Shown one piece after another: positions 1 to 7,183 of a stretch of 9,359 nt of DNA. Under the pieces are notes generated by a model that saw only the letters and a list, made by a program, of their open reading frames with translations, searched no databases and was not told the origin of the DNA. Position 1 is the first letter of the stretch. Each line of letters begins with the position of its first letter. The translations under genes were made by a program, and so were the position numbers. Location: the NCBI GenBank assembly GCA_014381485.1, contig JACNLN010000218.1:1-9359 (forward strand), read 5' to 3'. This stretch comes from Fidelibacterota bacterium (GTDB lineage Bacteria; Fidelibacterota; Marinisomatia; Marinisomatales; CAZVFT01).

Positions 1-625
1 AAATTAGCAGTGTCAGGTTTGTCCCTCCGCTCAGACCCGCCATGACATCCCTCATCTCCAGAATCTTTGTGGTACCTGTAAGACCAAACAGAAGGCTCAT
101 CCCGTAAAGCATAATCCCGGAAGAGAAAGCACCGTAAATGACATACTTCAGGGAGGCTTCTGTGGATCGTACCTGAGTCTTGAGATATCCCGCCAGAATG
201 AATGAGGTAATACTGACCACCTCAATAGACAGGTAAATCATAACCAGATCAATGGCTGACGCCATCAGGAACATTCCCAGCACCATAACCGAAATGAGTA
301 TAAAATATTCCCCTTTGCTAACTCTGGTGAGTTCATCGGACCGCAGGGAAATGAGAATAATAATAGCAGTGATGAACAGAAAAATAAATTTGAAGACCCT
401 GGCAAATGGATCCAGAGCAATGGTATTCAAAAATAACGTGGTGATTATTTCAGGATCGCTGAGAAAAAGGGTAAAAGCAGATAGAACCAATCCACAAAAG
501 ACCCAATAACCAACCCTATGGGAATTCTTTCTGGAGTAAATCATATCTGAGAGTACCGCAACCACGATGGTGGCAAGTATTACAAACTCCGGTATAAATA
601 GTTTTAAGCTTTGAATATTATCCAT
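1..625 (-). CDS. nuoN: NADH-quinone oxidoreductase subunit N, 3' end outside window
   Basis: NuoN is one of the three antiporter-like proton-pumping subunits in the membrane arm of complex I. The first 208 residues are visible; the family usually has about 470-490, so the C-terminal half lies beyond the left edge. Translation from the ATG at 623-625 gives MDNIQSLKLFIPEFVILAT, a typical NuoN N-terminus that leads into successive hydrophobic helices. The conserved transmembrane glutamate is E135 in YLSIEVVSI and the first conserved lysine is K160 in SLKYVIYGAFSSG, at nearly the same positions as E133 and K158 of the E. coli protein. The start is well supported by homology, but no purine-rich Shine-Dalgarno sequence precedes it (upstream bases are TAATGATATTTGATT). 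A tiny ORF (MIFDYG, 618-638) overlaps the start codon and might couple translation. The gene is separated from nuoM by 328 bp, unlike the tight spacing elsewhere in the operon. Confidence 0.95.
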   Translation of the reverse strand, partial: MDNIQSLKLFIPEFVILATIVVAVLSDMIYSRKNSHRVGYWVFCGLVLSAFTLFLSDPEIITTLFLNTIALDPFARVFKFIFLFITAIIILISLRSDELTRVSKGEYFILISVMVLGMFLMASAIDLVMIYLSIEVVSITSFILAGYLKTQVRSTEASLKYVIYGAFSSGIMLYGMSLLFGLTGTTKILEMRDVMAGLSGGTNLTLLI

Positions 626-647
626 AATCAAATATCATTAAAAATAA

Positions 648-666
648 CCCACGAAAGGCACGAAAT
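648..666 (+). repeat. Left arm of 19-bp inverted repeat
   Basis: The arm reads CCCACGAAAGGCACGAAAT. It contains two CACGAAA boxes with a 9-bp period and is the inverted partner of 932-950, with mismatches only at the two central bases (GG versus TA). It lies between the nuoN start and the stop of the GxxExxY remnant, and its inner end overlaps the palindrome at 664-679. Confidence 0.85.
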
Positions 667-679
667 TATCTTGATAATT
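664..679. repeat. Perfect short palindrome next to the left repeat arm
   Basis: The sequence AATTATC-TT-GATAATT is a 7-bp perfect inverted repeat with a 2-bp centre, overlapping the inner end of the left arm by 3 bp. It is AT-rich, so as an RNA hairpin it would be weak. It could be an operator-like site or chance in AT-rich intergenic DNA. No matching palindrome is seen at the right arm. Confidence 0.5.
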
Positions 680-703
680 ATTGAGGTTCTATATCGCATC
701 CTT

Positions 704-921
704 TTACAGAACAATTCTCTCATACTCTAGTTTGGGTGCCGAACCAAAATTTACAAGCAGCCCCAGTTTATTACCCGTTGCGTGCAAATAATTCAAGATT
801 TGTGACCTATGTTCATCAACTAATTTTGACACTGATTTTATCTCAACAATAATTTCACCATAACAAATAAAATCAGGTTTAAATGTTTGTAGCTTTCTTT
901 TTCATAAATAATTTTTGCCAT
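704..921 (-). pseudogene. GxxExxY family protein, internally deleted and frameshifted remnant
   Basis: On the minus strand a start at 919-921 gives MAKIIYEKESYK, the usual N-terminus of GxxExxY proteins (small, about 125 residues, PD-(D/E)XK nuclease-like). Immediately afterwards the reading frame is lost. From 883 to the stop at 704-706 a different frame gives 59 residues of the family's C-terminal half: FKPDFICYGEIIVEIK, then SKLVDEHRSQILNYL, then NKLGLLVNFGSAPKLEYERI. The PD...VEIK nuclease-like core and the LNYL...GLLVNFG block are clear. Roughly 50 residues between the two parts are missing, including the G-x-x-E-x-x-Y motif that names the family, and the junction is out of frame (first bases 921 and 883 differ by 38). 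The original frame stops after 27 codons. I read this as one internal deletion in a former intact gene. The family's function is not established. It is flanked by inverted repeats at 648-666 and 932-950. Confidence 0.85.
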
Positions 922-931
922 TTTCTATCTC

Positions 932-950
932 ATTTCGTGTATTTCGTGGG
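932..950 (-). repeat. Right arm of 19-bp inverted repeat
   Basis: Read on the minus strand this is CCCACGAAATACACGAAAT, again two CACGAAA boxes with a 9-bp period. It is the inverted partner of 648-666 at 17 of 19 positions. It begins 3 bp after the nuoM stop codon and ends 10 bp upstream of the start of the GxxExxY remnant. Confidence 0.85.
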
Positions 951-953
951 TAT

Positions 954-2501
954 TTAATGCGGTGCTAATAGTGAACTTGTTTGAACAATTTCAATGATGT
1001 AATTCATTGTTACCTTCATAACATTCAGGACAGGAGCCGGATAGACACCCAGCAGAACCACAAGCACTGCCAGCGGTACGAGTGTGAAAAGTTCCCTTCC
1101 GTTGATCTCAGGAATATCCGCATATTTCTCATTCAACCCTCCTAAAAAGATCCTCTGATAAGCCCAGAGAAAATATGAGGCATTCAACAGGATACCAAGA
1201 GTAGCTATAATGACAATGAGTTTATACACGGGAAAAGCTCCAATGAAACACATAGCTTCACCAATAAAACCAGAAAGACCGGGCAGTCCCAATCCAGCAA
1301 AAAATGCCAGAGCTACAACTCCTGAATAAATGGGCATTTTCACACCGAGACCTCCAAACCCGTCAATATCCCGATGGTGAGCCCGATCATAGACAACACC
1401 CACTAAAATAAACAACATAGCCGTGATAGTACCGTGATTGAACATCTGGAGTACGGCACCGTTCATTCCTGCCTGAGCAGCTGTCATGTTAGTACCGTGC
1501 TGAGCTCCCGCTGCCACAACAGCTGCCATTCCAAGAAGGACATACCCCATATGATTGATACTGGAATACGCCACAAGCTTTTTCAAATCCGTTTGAGCAA
1601 GGGCACATAGAGCTCCCCAGATAATATTGATGAGAGCCAGTATAGCTAGAGCTCCAGCAAACCAGACGGCACCGTCAGGCAACATGGGATAGCTGATGCG
1701 AAGAAGTCCATACGTTCCCATTTTCAGGAGAACTCCAGCAAGAATCACCGAAACGGCAGTAGGAGCTTCCACATGAGCCAGAGGTAGCCAGGTATGAAAA
1801 GGAAAGATAGGTACCTTGATAGCAAATGTGATAAAGAGAAATATCCAGATTACTTTTAGGGTATCCAATCCCCACCAGGTAACCCCCTTCAAGGCTTCAG
1901 GAGCTAATACAATCATTTGCGTCATATCGAATGTACGACCGCAACTGAAATAGAGTGCCAGCATAGCTACCAGCATCAGCACAGATCCAGCGAGAGTGTA
2001 CAGAAAAAACTTAATAGCAGCATACTCACGCTGGGGACCGCCCCATATTCCGATGAGGAAATACATCGGAAGAAGCATCACCTCCCAGAAGACGTAGAAC
2101 AGAAAGAAATCCAATGAGAGAAAAACGCCCATCATCCCTGTATCCAATAAGAGAAATAGAGCAAAATATCCCTTCACTGCCTTGTCAATTTTCCAGCTCA
2201 CAAATATTCCGAGAAAAGAAAGCAGGGCTGTTAAAAGAGCCATAGGAAGGCTCAATCCATCCACACCGAGAAAATAGTGAATGTTGAAGGATGGAATCCA
2301 TGCCAGTTTCTCCTGGAATTGAAAACCGACAGCACCTCGATCAAATTGAATCCAGAGCATAATTACCACCCATAGCTGAAGACCTGTTGCAACGGCAGCG
2401 ATGATCTTGATAATCTCCGGTTTTTCCCGTGGAATCAGAGCGATTGCCACCATTCCCACAACAGGCAGCCATATTAACCAACTTAAAATATTCCAATCCA
2501 T
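954..2501 (-). CDS. nuoM: NADH-quinone oxidoreductase subunit M
   Basis: NuoM is the central antiporter-like proton-pumping subunit of the complex I membrane arm, homologous to Mrp antiporter proteins. The 515-residue product is full length for the family and hydrophobic throughout, consistent with about 14 transmembrane helices. Key ionisable residues are visible: E140 in FYVFWEVMLLP, K229 in FAIKVPIFPFHTWLP, K260 in VLLKMGTYG and E415 in LSGFIGE, matching E144, K234, K265 and E407 of E. coli. A slightly expanded Ala/Gly-rich loop (about residues 326-350) precedes FNHG. A good ribosome binding site (AGGAAAAGG, then TAAAAT, then ATG) supports the start. The gene stands 150 bp from nuoL behind a repeat-like hairpin element, and its stop is 3 bp from an inverted-repeat arm. 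Confidence 0.97.
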   Translation of the reverse strand: MDWNILSWLIWLPVVGMVAIALIPREKPEIIKIIAAVATGLQLWVVIMLWIQFDRGAVGFQFQEKLAWIPSFNIHYFLGVDGLSLPMALLTALLSFLGIFVSWKIDKAVKGYFALFLLLDTGMMGVFLSLDFFLFYVFWEVMLLPMYFLIGIWGGPQREYAAIKFFLYTLAGSVLMLVAMLALYFSCGRTFDMTQMIVLAPEALKGVTWWGLDTLKVIWIFLFITFAIKVPIFPFHTWLPLAHVEAPTAVSVILAGVLLKMGTYGLLRISYPMLPDGAVWFAGALAILALINIIWGALCALAQTDLKKLVAYSSINHMGYVLLGMAAVVAAGAQHGTNMTAAQAGMNGAVLQMFNHGTITAMLFILVGVVYDRAHHRDIDGFGGLGVKMPIYSGVVALAFFAGLGLPGLSGFIGEAMCFIGAFPVYKLIVIIATLGILLNASYFLWAYQRIFLGGLNEKYADIPEINGRELFTLVPLAVLVVLLGVYPAPVLNVMKVTMNYIIEIVQTSSLLAPH

Positions 2502-2544
2502 ATTTTACCTTTTCCTATATTTTCTTTTTTAACTTCTCATTTGA

Positions 2545-2640
2545 ACCTTGAAATTGAGCAAAGTCGAAGCGAAGTGGAGATCTCGTACCGTAAGTCGGGA
2601 CTTGTCACTTGCTCCACAGGAGTCCCTACGGGAAAACTTG
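2545..2640. repeat. Repeat-like intergenic element with hairpin
   Basis: This stretch between nuoL and nuoM differs from the AT-rich, purine-biased DNA next to the nuoM start. It contains a tandem CGAAGCGAAG and a large imperfect hairpin. CCGTA (2588-2592) pairs with TACGG (2627-2631) and GGGACT (2597-2602) pairs with AGTCCC (2621-2626), with bulge AGTC on one side and TGT/ACA extending the inner stem. The start of the hairpin also holds AAGTC-GG-GACTT (2592-2603). It codes for nothing convincing. The style resembles dispersed hairpin repeats of bacterial intergenic regions, but from a single copy this cannot be shown. It lacks a T-tract on the minus strand, so it does not look like a terminator. 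The boundaries are approximate. Confidence 0.45.
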
Positions 2641-2651
2641 CACCTTTCCAT

Positions 2652-4700
2652 TTACATAACTTGAATAATAAAAATGATGATAATTCCTCCCAGAACCCAG
2701 AGCAGATAATTCTGCAGCTTTCCGGTCTGTATCAGACGCAGACCAGCCCCAAAGAAATGGGTACTTCTACCGACCCCATCTACAATTTTTTGATCCAGGA
2801 TATCGTAGTCATATTTGATACCAATAATCCTGGATAACCTTTTCGTCACCCATGCGAAACCATTGATGATATATTTATCGTATAAATCCCAATCCAGAAA
2901 ACCGACAGCTTTTGAAAAGATTATTGACGGATTAACAAGATACTTCTGGTAAATCTCATCCATGAAAAATTTGTTAAAAGAGAACTTATACATTATTCCC
3001 ATTCGTTGCGCCATCTTCTCTGCAGAAATCCTTTTCCTCAAATAAACAAGAAAAGCTAAAAATATCCCCAGACCTGCTACGATAAGTGAGATGATCATTG
3101 CCGGCAGATGGGCATGATGAATCCCTTCTTCAATTTCGTGAGCCGTGGGATTTCCAGCAACGACTGAATTCACCGGTTCAACGAGGTGCATGTACCACCC
3201 GTGATCGGAAAAAGGATTAGCAAAAGGAAGCGTATAGAAAATAAAAATCGAAAGAGTGGCTAAGATCACCAAAGGAGTTGTCATTACTGATGGGGATTCG
3301 TGAATATGATCGAGAATTTCTCGGCGAGCAGGCTTTCCGTGAAAAGTCATAAAAATCAATCTGAACATATAAAATGCTGTAAGAATAGCAGCTCCAAATC
3401 CAAAAACCGGCAACAGGCTGTGTTCAGGATGATGTTGAGCAAAGGCGAGCGTTCCAGCTAAGATAGCGTCTTTAGACAGAAATCCAGACATGAATGGGAC
3501 TCCTGAAATTGCAAGGGTAGCAATGAGCATTGTCGTGTATGTTATTTTCATCTTGTCTTTGAAGCCGCCCATATTCCGCAAATCCTGAGGATCGGATTCG
3601 TGATCATTGAGTTTATGGTAGGCGTGATGCATGGCATGGATGACGCTACCGCTGCAGAAAAAGAGTCCCGCCTTGAAAGCAGCGTGGGTTACCAGATGGA
3701 AGAGACCTGCCACATAAGCTCCCGTCCCTACCGCCAGAACCATATATCCGAGCTGGCTCACGGTGGAATAGGCAAGAACTCTCTTAATATCATTCTGAGT
3801 CACCGCGATGATAGCAGAGAAGAGCGCCGTAAATCCACCCACGTATGCGATGACAGTCAAAGCGTCAACAGTAAATATTGGGAATAGACGAACAATGAGA
3901 TAAACACCAGCTGCTACCATCGTTGCTGCATGGATCAAAGCGCTCACCGGCGTTGGCCCTTCCATAGCGTCCGGCAACCAGACATGTAGAGGGAATTGGG
4001 CAGATTTTCCCACTGCTCCTAAGAATATACAAATCCCCGCAATTGTTAACAATGAACCTGAAAGTGCTCCATTCGCCACACCTTCAAACAGATCGGTAAA
4101 GAGAAATGATCCCGTCCCAGTAAAGAAAAGAAGTATTCCAATAAACATACCAATATCACCAATCCGGTTTACGAGAAAAGCTTTCTTCCCGGCATCGGCA
4201 GCAGAATCCTTCTCAAACCAGAAACCGATAAGAAGATAAGAACTTAGACCTACCAGCTCCCAGAACATGTAAATACTAAAAAGATTGTTAGAAAGAACAA
4301 TTCCGTTCATAGAAAACGTAAAGAGTGAAAGGTATCCAAAATACCTTGAATACCTCGGATCACCAGCCATATATCCCACGGAATAAATATGAACCAGTCC
4401 CGAAACAACAGCGACGACCAGGAGCATCACAATGGTGATGTTATCGATAAGCATCCCGATCTCTACCGTCCAACTCCCAAGATTGAACCACTCAATAGAC
4501 TTATCGACTTTGAAGTGTGGATCATCATAAACAAGCATAACAGCAAACATAGCAATGGCAATACAAAGAGTCAGTAGCACGGCACCAATGGAGACCCAAT
4601 CCCCTTTTCTCGGAAGCCGATTACCTACAAAAATCTGGATCACAAAAGCCAGCAGGGGCAGGATCAAAAACAGTGAGCCATATAAAATTCTTACATCCAT
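2652..4700 (-). CDS. nuoL: NADH-quinone oxidoreductase subunit L
   Basis: NuoL is the distal antiporter-like proton-pumping subunit, with the long lateral C-terminal helix that braces the membrane arm. The 682-residue product is somewhat longer than the usual 610-650. Conserved sites are present: E148 in MFWELVGLSSYLL, D182 in NRIGD, K232 in VGKSAQFPLHVWLPDAMEG, H257 in ALIHAATMVAAG, the H335/H339/K343 group in FHLVTHAAFKAGLF, and K410-D411 in SGFLSKDA. A His-rich segment (HAMHHAYHKLNDHESD, about residues 355-370) expands the loop before NMGGF. The C-terminal region (about 530-682) has a hydrophobic helix, an amphipathic stretch matching the lateral helix, and a final hydrophobic anchor. The start lies 2 nt after the nuoK stop. 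The Shine-Dalgarno signal is weak, so translation is probably coupled to nuoK. Confidence 0.97.
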   Translation of the reverse strand: MDVRILYGSLFLILPLLAFVIQIFVGNRLPRKGDWVSIGAVLLTLCIAIAMFAVMLVYDDPHFKVDKSIEWFNLGSWTVEIGMLIDNITIVMLLVVAVVSGLVHIYSVGYMAGDPRYSRYFGYLSLFTFSMNGIVLSNNLFSIYMFWELVGLSSYLLIGFWFEKDSAADAGKKAFLVNRIGDIGMFIGILLFFTGTGSFLFTDLFEGVANGALSGSLLTIAGICIFLGAVGKSAQFPLHVWLPDAMEGPTPVSALIHAATMVAAGVYLIVRLFPIFTVDALTVIAYVGGFTALFSAIIAVTQNDIKRVLAYSTVSQLGYMVLAVGTGAYVAGLFHLVTHAAFKAGLFFCSGSVIHAMHHAYHKLNDHESDPQDLRNMGGFKDKMKITYTTMLIATLAISGVPFMSGFLSKDAILAGTLAFAQHHPEHSLLPVFGFGAAILTAFYMFRLIFMTFHGKPARREILDHIHESPSVMTTPLVILATLSIFIFYTLPFANPFSDHGWYMHLVEPVNSVVAGNPTAHEIEEGIHHAHLPAMIISLIVAGLGIFLAFLVYLRKRISAEKMAQRMGIMYKFSFNKFFMDEIYQKYLVNPSIIFSKAVGFLDWDLYDKYIINGFAWVTKRLSRIIGIKYDYDILDQKIVDGVGRSTHFFGAGLRLIQTGKLQNYLLWVLGGIIIIFIIQVM

Positions 4701-4702
4701 AT

Positions 4703-5008
4703 CTATTTTTTTAAGGTATCCGCTTCGTCAATGTTTACAGTACCAAGGTTGTTATAAAGGTTGATTATGATAGCCAATGCCACAGCGGCTTCTACTGCTG
4801 CCATAATAATCACGAACATCGCAAAGATGTGACCCGATAAGTTCATTCCGCCAAAACGAGCAAAGGCGATAAAGTTGATGTTGGCGGCATTTAAGATAAG
4901 TTCCACTCCCATAAGGACAGCTATAGCGTTACGTCGAGTTATGACTCCGAAAAGTCCTAAAGTAAAAAGAACTGCGCCAATAATCAGATATGTATTCAAA
5001 TCGTGCAT
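4703..5008 (-). CDS. nuoK: NADH-quinone oxidoreductase subunit K
   Basis: NuoK is a small membrane subunit (ND4L family) linking the quinone-side proton path to the antiporter-like subunits. The 101-residue product has the family's normal length and three hydrophobic helices. The two buried glutamates required for coupling are E36 in VLMGVELILNAANINF and E73 in IMAAVEAAVALAI, matching E36 and E72 of E. coli. The start codon overlaps the nuoJ stop (TGATG) and is preceded by a strong purine run (AGGAAAGGTGACTG). Both points support this start and translational coupling. The stop is 2 nt before nuoL. Confidence 0.97.
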   Translation of the reverse strand: MHDLNTYLIIGAVLFTLGLFGVITRRNAIAVLMGVELILNAANINFIAFARFGGMNLSGHIFAMFVIIMAAVEAAVALAIIINLYNNLGTVNIDEADTLKK

Positions 5009-5499
5009 CAGTCACCTTTCCTTGCTAATCTGGCAGCACCAATGAGAGCTGCAAGCAGTAAAACCGATGCTACTTCAAACGGTAACAGATAATCAATCAT
5101 CAACAGTTTCCCGATACCCGCTGTAGTTCCAACAGGATCCGGAGAATGAATAACTCTCCAGGGTGAGGTAATAATCATCTTCACCAAACCCATAAGGATA
5201 AGTATCGCTCCTAATGCGCCAATACCTCTCTGAACACTTTTATGAGATATCCGGACATGGGTGATACGGTGGGTAAGCATAATTCCAAAAATAATGAGAA
5301 CCAGAATCCCTCCCACATAGATCACCACCTGCGTAGCAGCAATAAAATCCGCCATCATAAAAACATAAAGCCCAGCAATACCAATAAAGGTAAAAAGCAG
5401 TGAAACAGCAGAATAGATGAGATTCTGGGACAGAACAACCCATGCAGCTGAAACCACCGTTAATAAAACAATAGCCCAGAATATAAGGGTAGCAGCCAT
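5008..5499 (-). CDS. nuoJ: NADH-quinone oxidoreductase subunit J
   Basis: NuoJ is the ND6-type membrane subunit. Its third helix carries a pi-bulge that rearranges during turnover in characterised complexes. The 163-residue product shows five hydrophobic segments. The signature around the third helix, DFIAATQVVIYVGGILVLI (residues 51-69), contains Y61, matching the conserved Tyr59 of E. coli. The last helix follows the family pattern LLPFEVASVLLLAALIGA (138-155). After that helix the tail is very short (ARLARKGD). The start lies 2 nt after the nuoI stop, with GGAGAG upstream, and the stop overlaps the nuoK start by one base. Confidence 0.96.
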   Translation of the reverse strand: MAATLIFWAIVLLTVVSAAWVVLSQNLIYSAVSLLFTFIGIAGLYVFMMADFIAATQVVIYVGGILVLIIFGIMLTHRITHVRISHKSVQRGIGALGAILILMGLVKMIITSPWRVIHSPDPVGTTAGIGKLLMIDYLLPFEVASVLLLAALIGAARLARKGD

Positions 5500-5501
5500 C
5501 C

Positions 5502-6095
5502 TTATTTCTCTCCTTTTTCTTTTTCCTGCCGTTCCAATTCTCTCTTTCTTCTTTCAACCTCAACTGCTGGAACCTTTGAAAAATGATAGATAAGCTCATT
5601 CCTGTCATGCACTGAAAATTCGTAATCAAGTTCGTGTCTGTTCGAATTGGGACCGCCCGTCATAAAGATACAATCCTCAGGACAGGGATAGGTACAGAGA
5701 TTGCAATAGCAACATTCCGACATATCGATATCAAACCGTGTCAGTAAAAATCTTTTCATTGACCCTTTGGAGGTTATGCCGATATGGTTTGCTGCTGGGA
5801 TATCTTCACCCTTATTGACTTTCATGGTTTCAATTTTGATGCAACTTACCGGACAAGCACGAACACACTGACCGCACCCTATACAATCATCAATATCCAC
5901 GTACAGACTGGAACGGATGACATTGTAATTATCGTGATTGAAGCCAATATACCGTTCTGGTCTGGGCCATTTTTCTATTGGGTATTGAAGCGTCACGATT
6001 CCTTTTCGAGCCCGGATAAAGTGACGAATGGTTACTCCCATCCCTGTCAGAAGGGTTGTAATGGCAAGCCAGATATCTGAAAAATACCTTCTCAT
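5502..6095 (-). CDS. nuoI: NADH-quinone oxidoreductase subunit I, 2x[4Fe-4S] ferredoxin-like
   Basis: NuoI holds clusters N6a and N6b, which pass electrons to NuoB at the quinone site. The 197-residue product has an N-terminal amphipathic membrane-contact segment (FSDIWLAITTLLTGMGVTIRH) followed by two complete cluster motifs: C71-x2-C74-x2-C77-x3-C81-P (CIGCGQCVRACP) and C128-x2-C131-x2-C134-x3-C138-P (CCYCNLCTYPCP). The 46 residues between the motifs are more than in E. coli NuoI. A charged C-terminal tail (about residues 181-197, Lys/Glu/Arg-rich) is extra. I chose the ATG at 6093-6095 because it begins the conserved part (MRRYFSDIW), lies 5 nt after the nuoH stop and follows AGGTAAGAGAA. 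The longer frame from 6176 would overlap nuoH by 76 nt with a non-homologous N-terminus. Confidence 0.96.
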   Translation of the reverse strand: MRRYFSDIWLAITTLLTGMGVTIRHFIRARKGIVTLQYPIEKWPRPERYIGFNHDNYNVIRSSLYVDIDDCIGCGQCVRACPVSCIKIETMKVNKGEDIPAANHIGITSKGSMKRFLLTRFDIDMSECCYCNLCTYPCPEDCIFMTGGPNSNRHELDYEFSVHDRNELIYHFSKVPAVEVERRKRELERQEKEKGEK

Positions 6096-6100
6096 TTCTC

Positions 6101-7183
6101 TTACCTGACAAATAGATCCCAGATACCTACCCCTAAAATGTTGATAAACGCAAAGGGTAGAAAGAATTTCCAACACACTTTCATAAGCTGATCAACCCTC
6201 AGCCGTGGAAAAGTCCAGCGAAACCACATCATCACAAAGAATAAAAAACCAGTTTTGGCAAAAAACCAGAAGAGCCCCCATCCCGGACCTGCCATAATTC
6301 CCGGAATGAGACTCTGCCAACCACCAAGAAAAACAATAGAAGCTACAGCTGCAACAATAAACACATAGGCATATTCTGCCAGAAAGAAAAATCCCCATCG
6401 AATACCAGAATATTCAGTATGAAATCCTGCTACAAGTTCCGACTCCGTTTCCGGCAGATCAAATGGTGTCCGGTTTACCTCTGCCACGCCTGAAATGAAA
6501 TAGATAAAAAAGGCGAGGAATGTAAATGGATTATTGAAAATAAACCAGTTGGGTAAGAATCCCCATATAGTGCCTGATTGAGCCATAATAATCTCTTGCA
6601 TTTCGAGACTGCCCACCAGCATAATCACCGTCAGTATGGAAAGAGCAGCGGGGATTTCATAACTGACGATCTGGGCAGCTGACCGCATAGCTCCATATAG
6701 GGACCACTTGTTGTTTGACCCATAACCGGCAAGGATTATTCCGATTACACCCAGAGAAGCTACTGCCAGAATATAAAAAATCCCTATATTGAAATCGGCT
6801 GCCATAATCACCTGATTGAACGGAAGCGCTACATACGTGATAAATGCTCCAACAAATACGATAAATGGAGCGAGGATAAATAATTTTCTGTCAGCTTTCG
6901 CAGGAATAATATCTTCTTTAATTACCAATTTTATAGCGTCAGCCACGGTTTGAAGTAATCCCCACTTCCCTGCATGAAACCCTGCTCCTTGCCCCATAGG
7001 ACCAAGACGATCCTGCATAAATGCAGATACTTTCCGTTCTGCATAGACAGCGGCAAGAGCAAAGAATGCCATAAACAAAAAAATGGGGAGAGCGGTGAGA
7101 ATTCCTGCTGTGATGAAAACCACGATTGGATGTGCATTTGACATCAGCCCGCTACTTAAGATTACAACCAGATAGTCAACCAT
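6101..7183 (-). CDS. nuoH: NADH-quinone oxidoreductase subunit H
   Basis: NuoH (ND1) forms much of the quinone chamber and the start of the proton path, docking the peripheral arm to the membrane. The 360-residue product has about eight hydrophobic helices. The two family signatures are present: YAERKVSAFMQDRLGPMGQG (residues 47-66), and the acidic loop VAEVNRTPFDLPETESELVA (233-252), with the following HTEYSGIRWGFFFLAEY (255-271). The glutamates of the E-channel (E235, E246, E248 region and E270) are retained. The start codon overlaps the nuoD stop by one base (TAATG). The direct junction with nuoD means that no nuoE, nuoF or nuoG is encoded here. The stop is 5 nt before nuoI. Confidence 0.97.
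   Translation of the reverse strand: MVDYLVVILSSGLMSNAHPIVVFITAGILTALPIFLFMAFFALAAVYAERKVSAFMQDRLGPMGQGAGFHAGKWGLLQTVADAIKLVIKEDIIPAKADRKLFILAPFIVFVGAFITYVALPFNQVIMAADFNIGIFYILAVASLGVIGIILAGYGSNNKWSLYGAMRSAAQIVSYEIPAALSILTVIMLVGSLEMQEIIMAQSGTIWGFLPNWFIFNNPFTFLAFFIYFISGVAEVNRTPFDLPETESELVAGFHTEYSGIRWGFFFLAEYAYVFIVAAVASIVFLGGWQSLIPGIMAGPGWGLFWFFAKTGFLFFVMMWFRWTFPRLRVDQLMKVCWKFFLPFAFINILGVGIWDLFVR

Larger units (their letters stand above)
648..950. mobile_element. Candidate inverted-repeat-bounded unit carrying a GxxExxY remnant
   Basis: This 303-bp segment fills almost the whole nuoM-nuoN gap. It is bounded by a pair of 19-bp inverted repeats matching at 17 of 19 positions and encloses the decayed gene at 704-921. 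The outer flanks also show a looser inverted similarity (CATTAAA at 636-642, and its complement at 952-958 overlapping the nuoM stop codon). I see no clear target-site duplication and no transposase. Calling it mobile is an inference from three things: the boundary repeats, the accessory gene remnant, and its position inside an otherwise compact housekeeping operon. It could instead be an old insertion whose repeats now act only as RNA structure. Confidence 0.35.

Noticed and set aside
252..509. 85-codon open frame on the plus strand opposite nuoN
   Set aside because: It is antisense to a well-conserved stretch of nuoN, with no recognisable protein character.
636..958. Target-site duplication flanking the inverted-repeat unit
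   Set aside because: Bases outside the arms do not form a convincing direct repeat. The CATTAAA similarity is inverted and partly belongs to the nuoM stop region.
2588..2631. Rho-independent terminator between nuoL and nuoM
   Set aside because: The hairpin is bulged and is not followed by a T-run on the transcribed strand, and the operon continues directly into nuoM.
2541..2837. 98-codon open frame on the plus strand across the nuoL-nuoM gap
   Set aside because: It runs through the repeat-like hairpin and into the antisense of nuoL, with low-complexity polar composition and no family resemblance.
5502..6176. Longer 224-residue nuoI starting inside nuoH
   Set aside because: The extra 27 residues match nothing in NuoI and overlap nuoH by 76 nt. 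The start at 6095 has a ribosome binding site and begins the conserved region.
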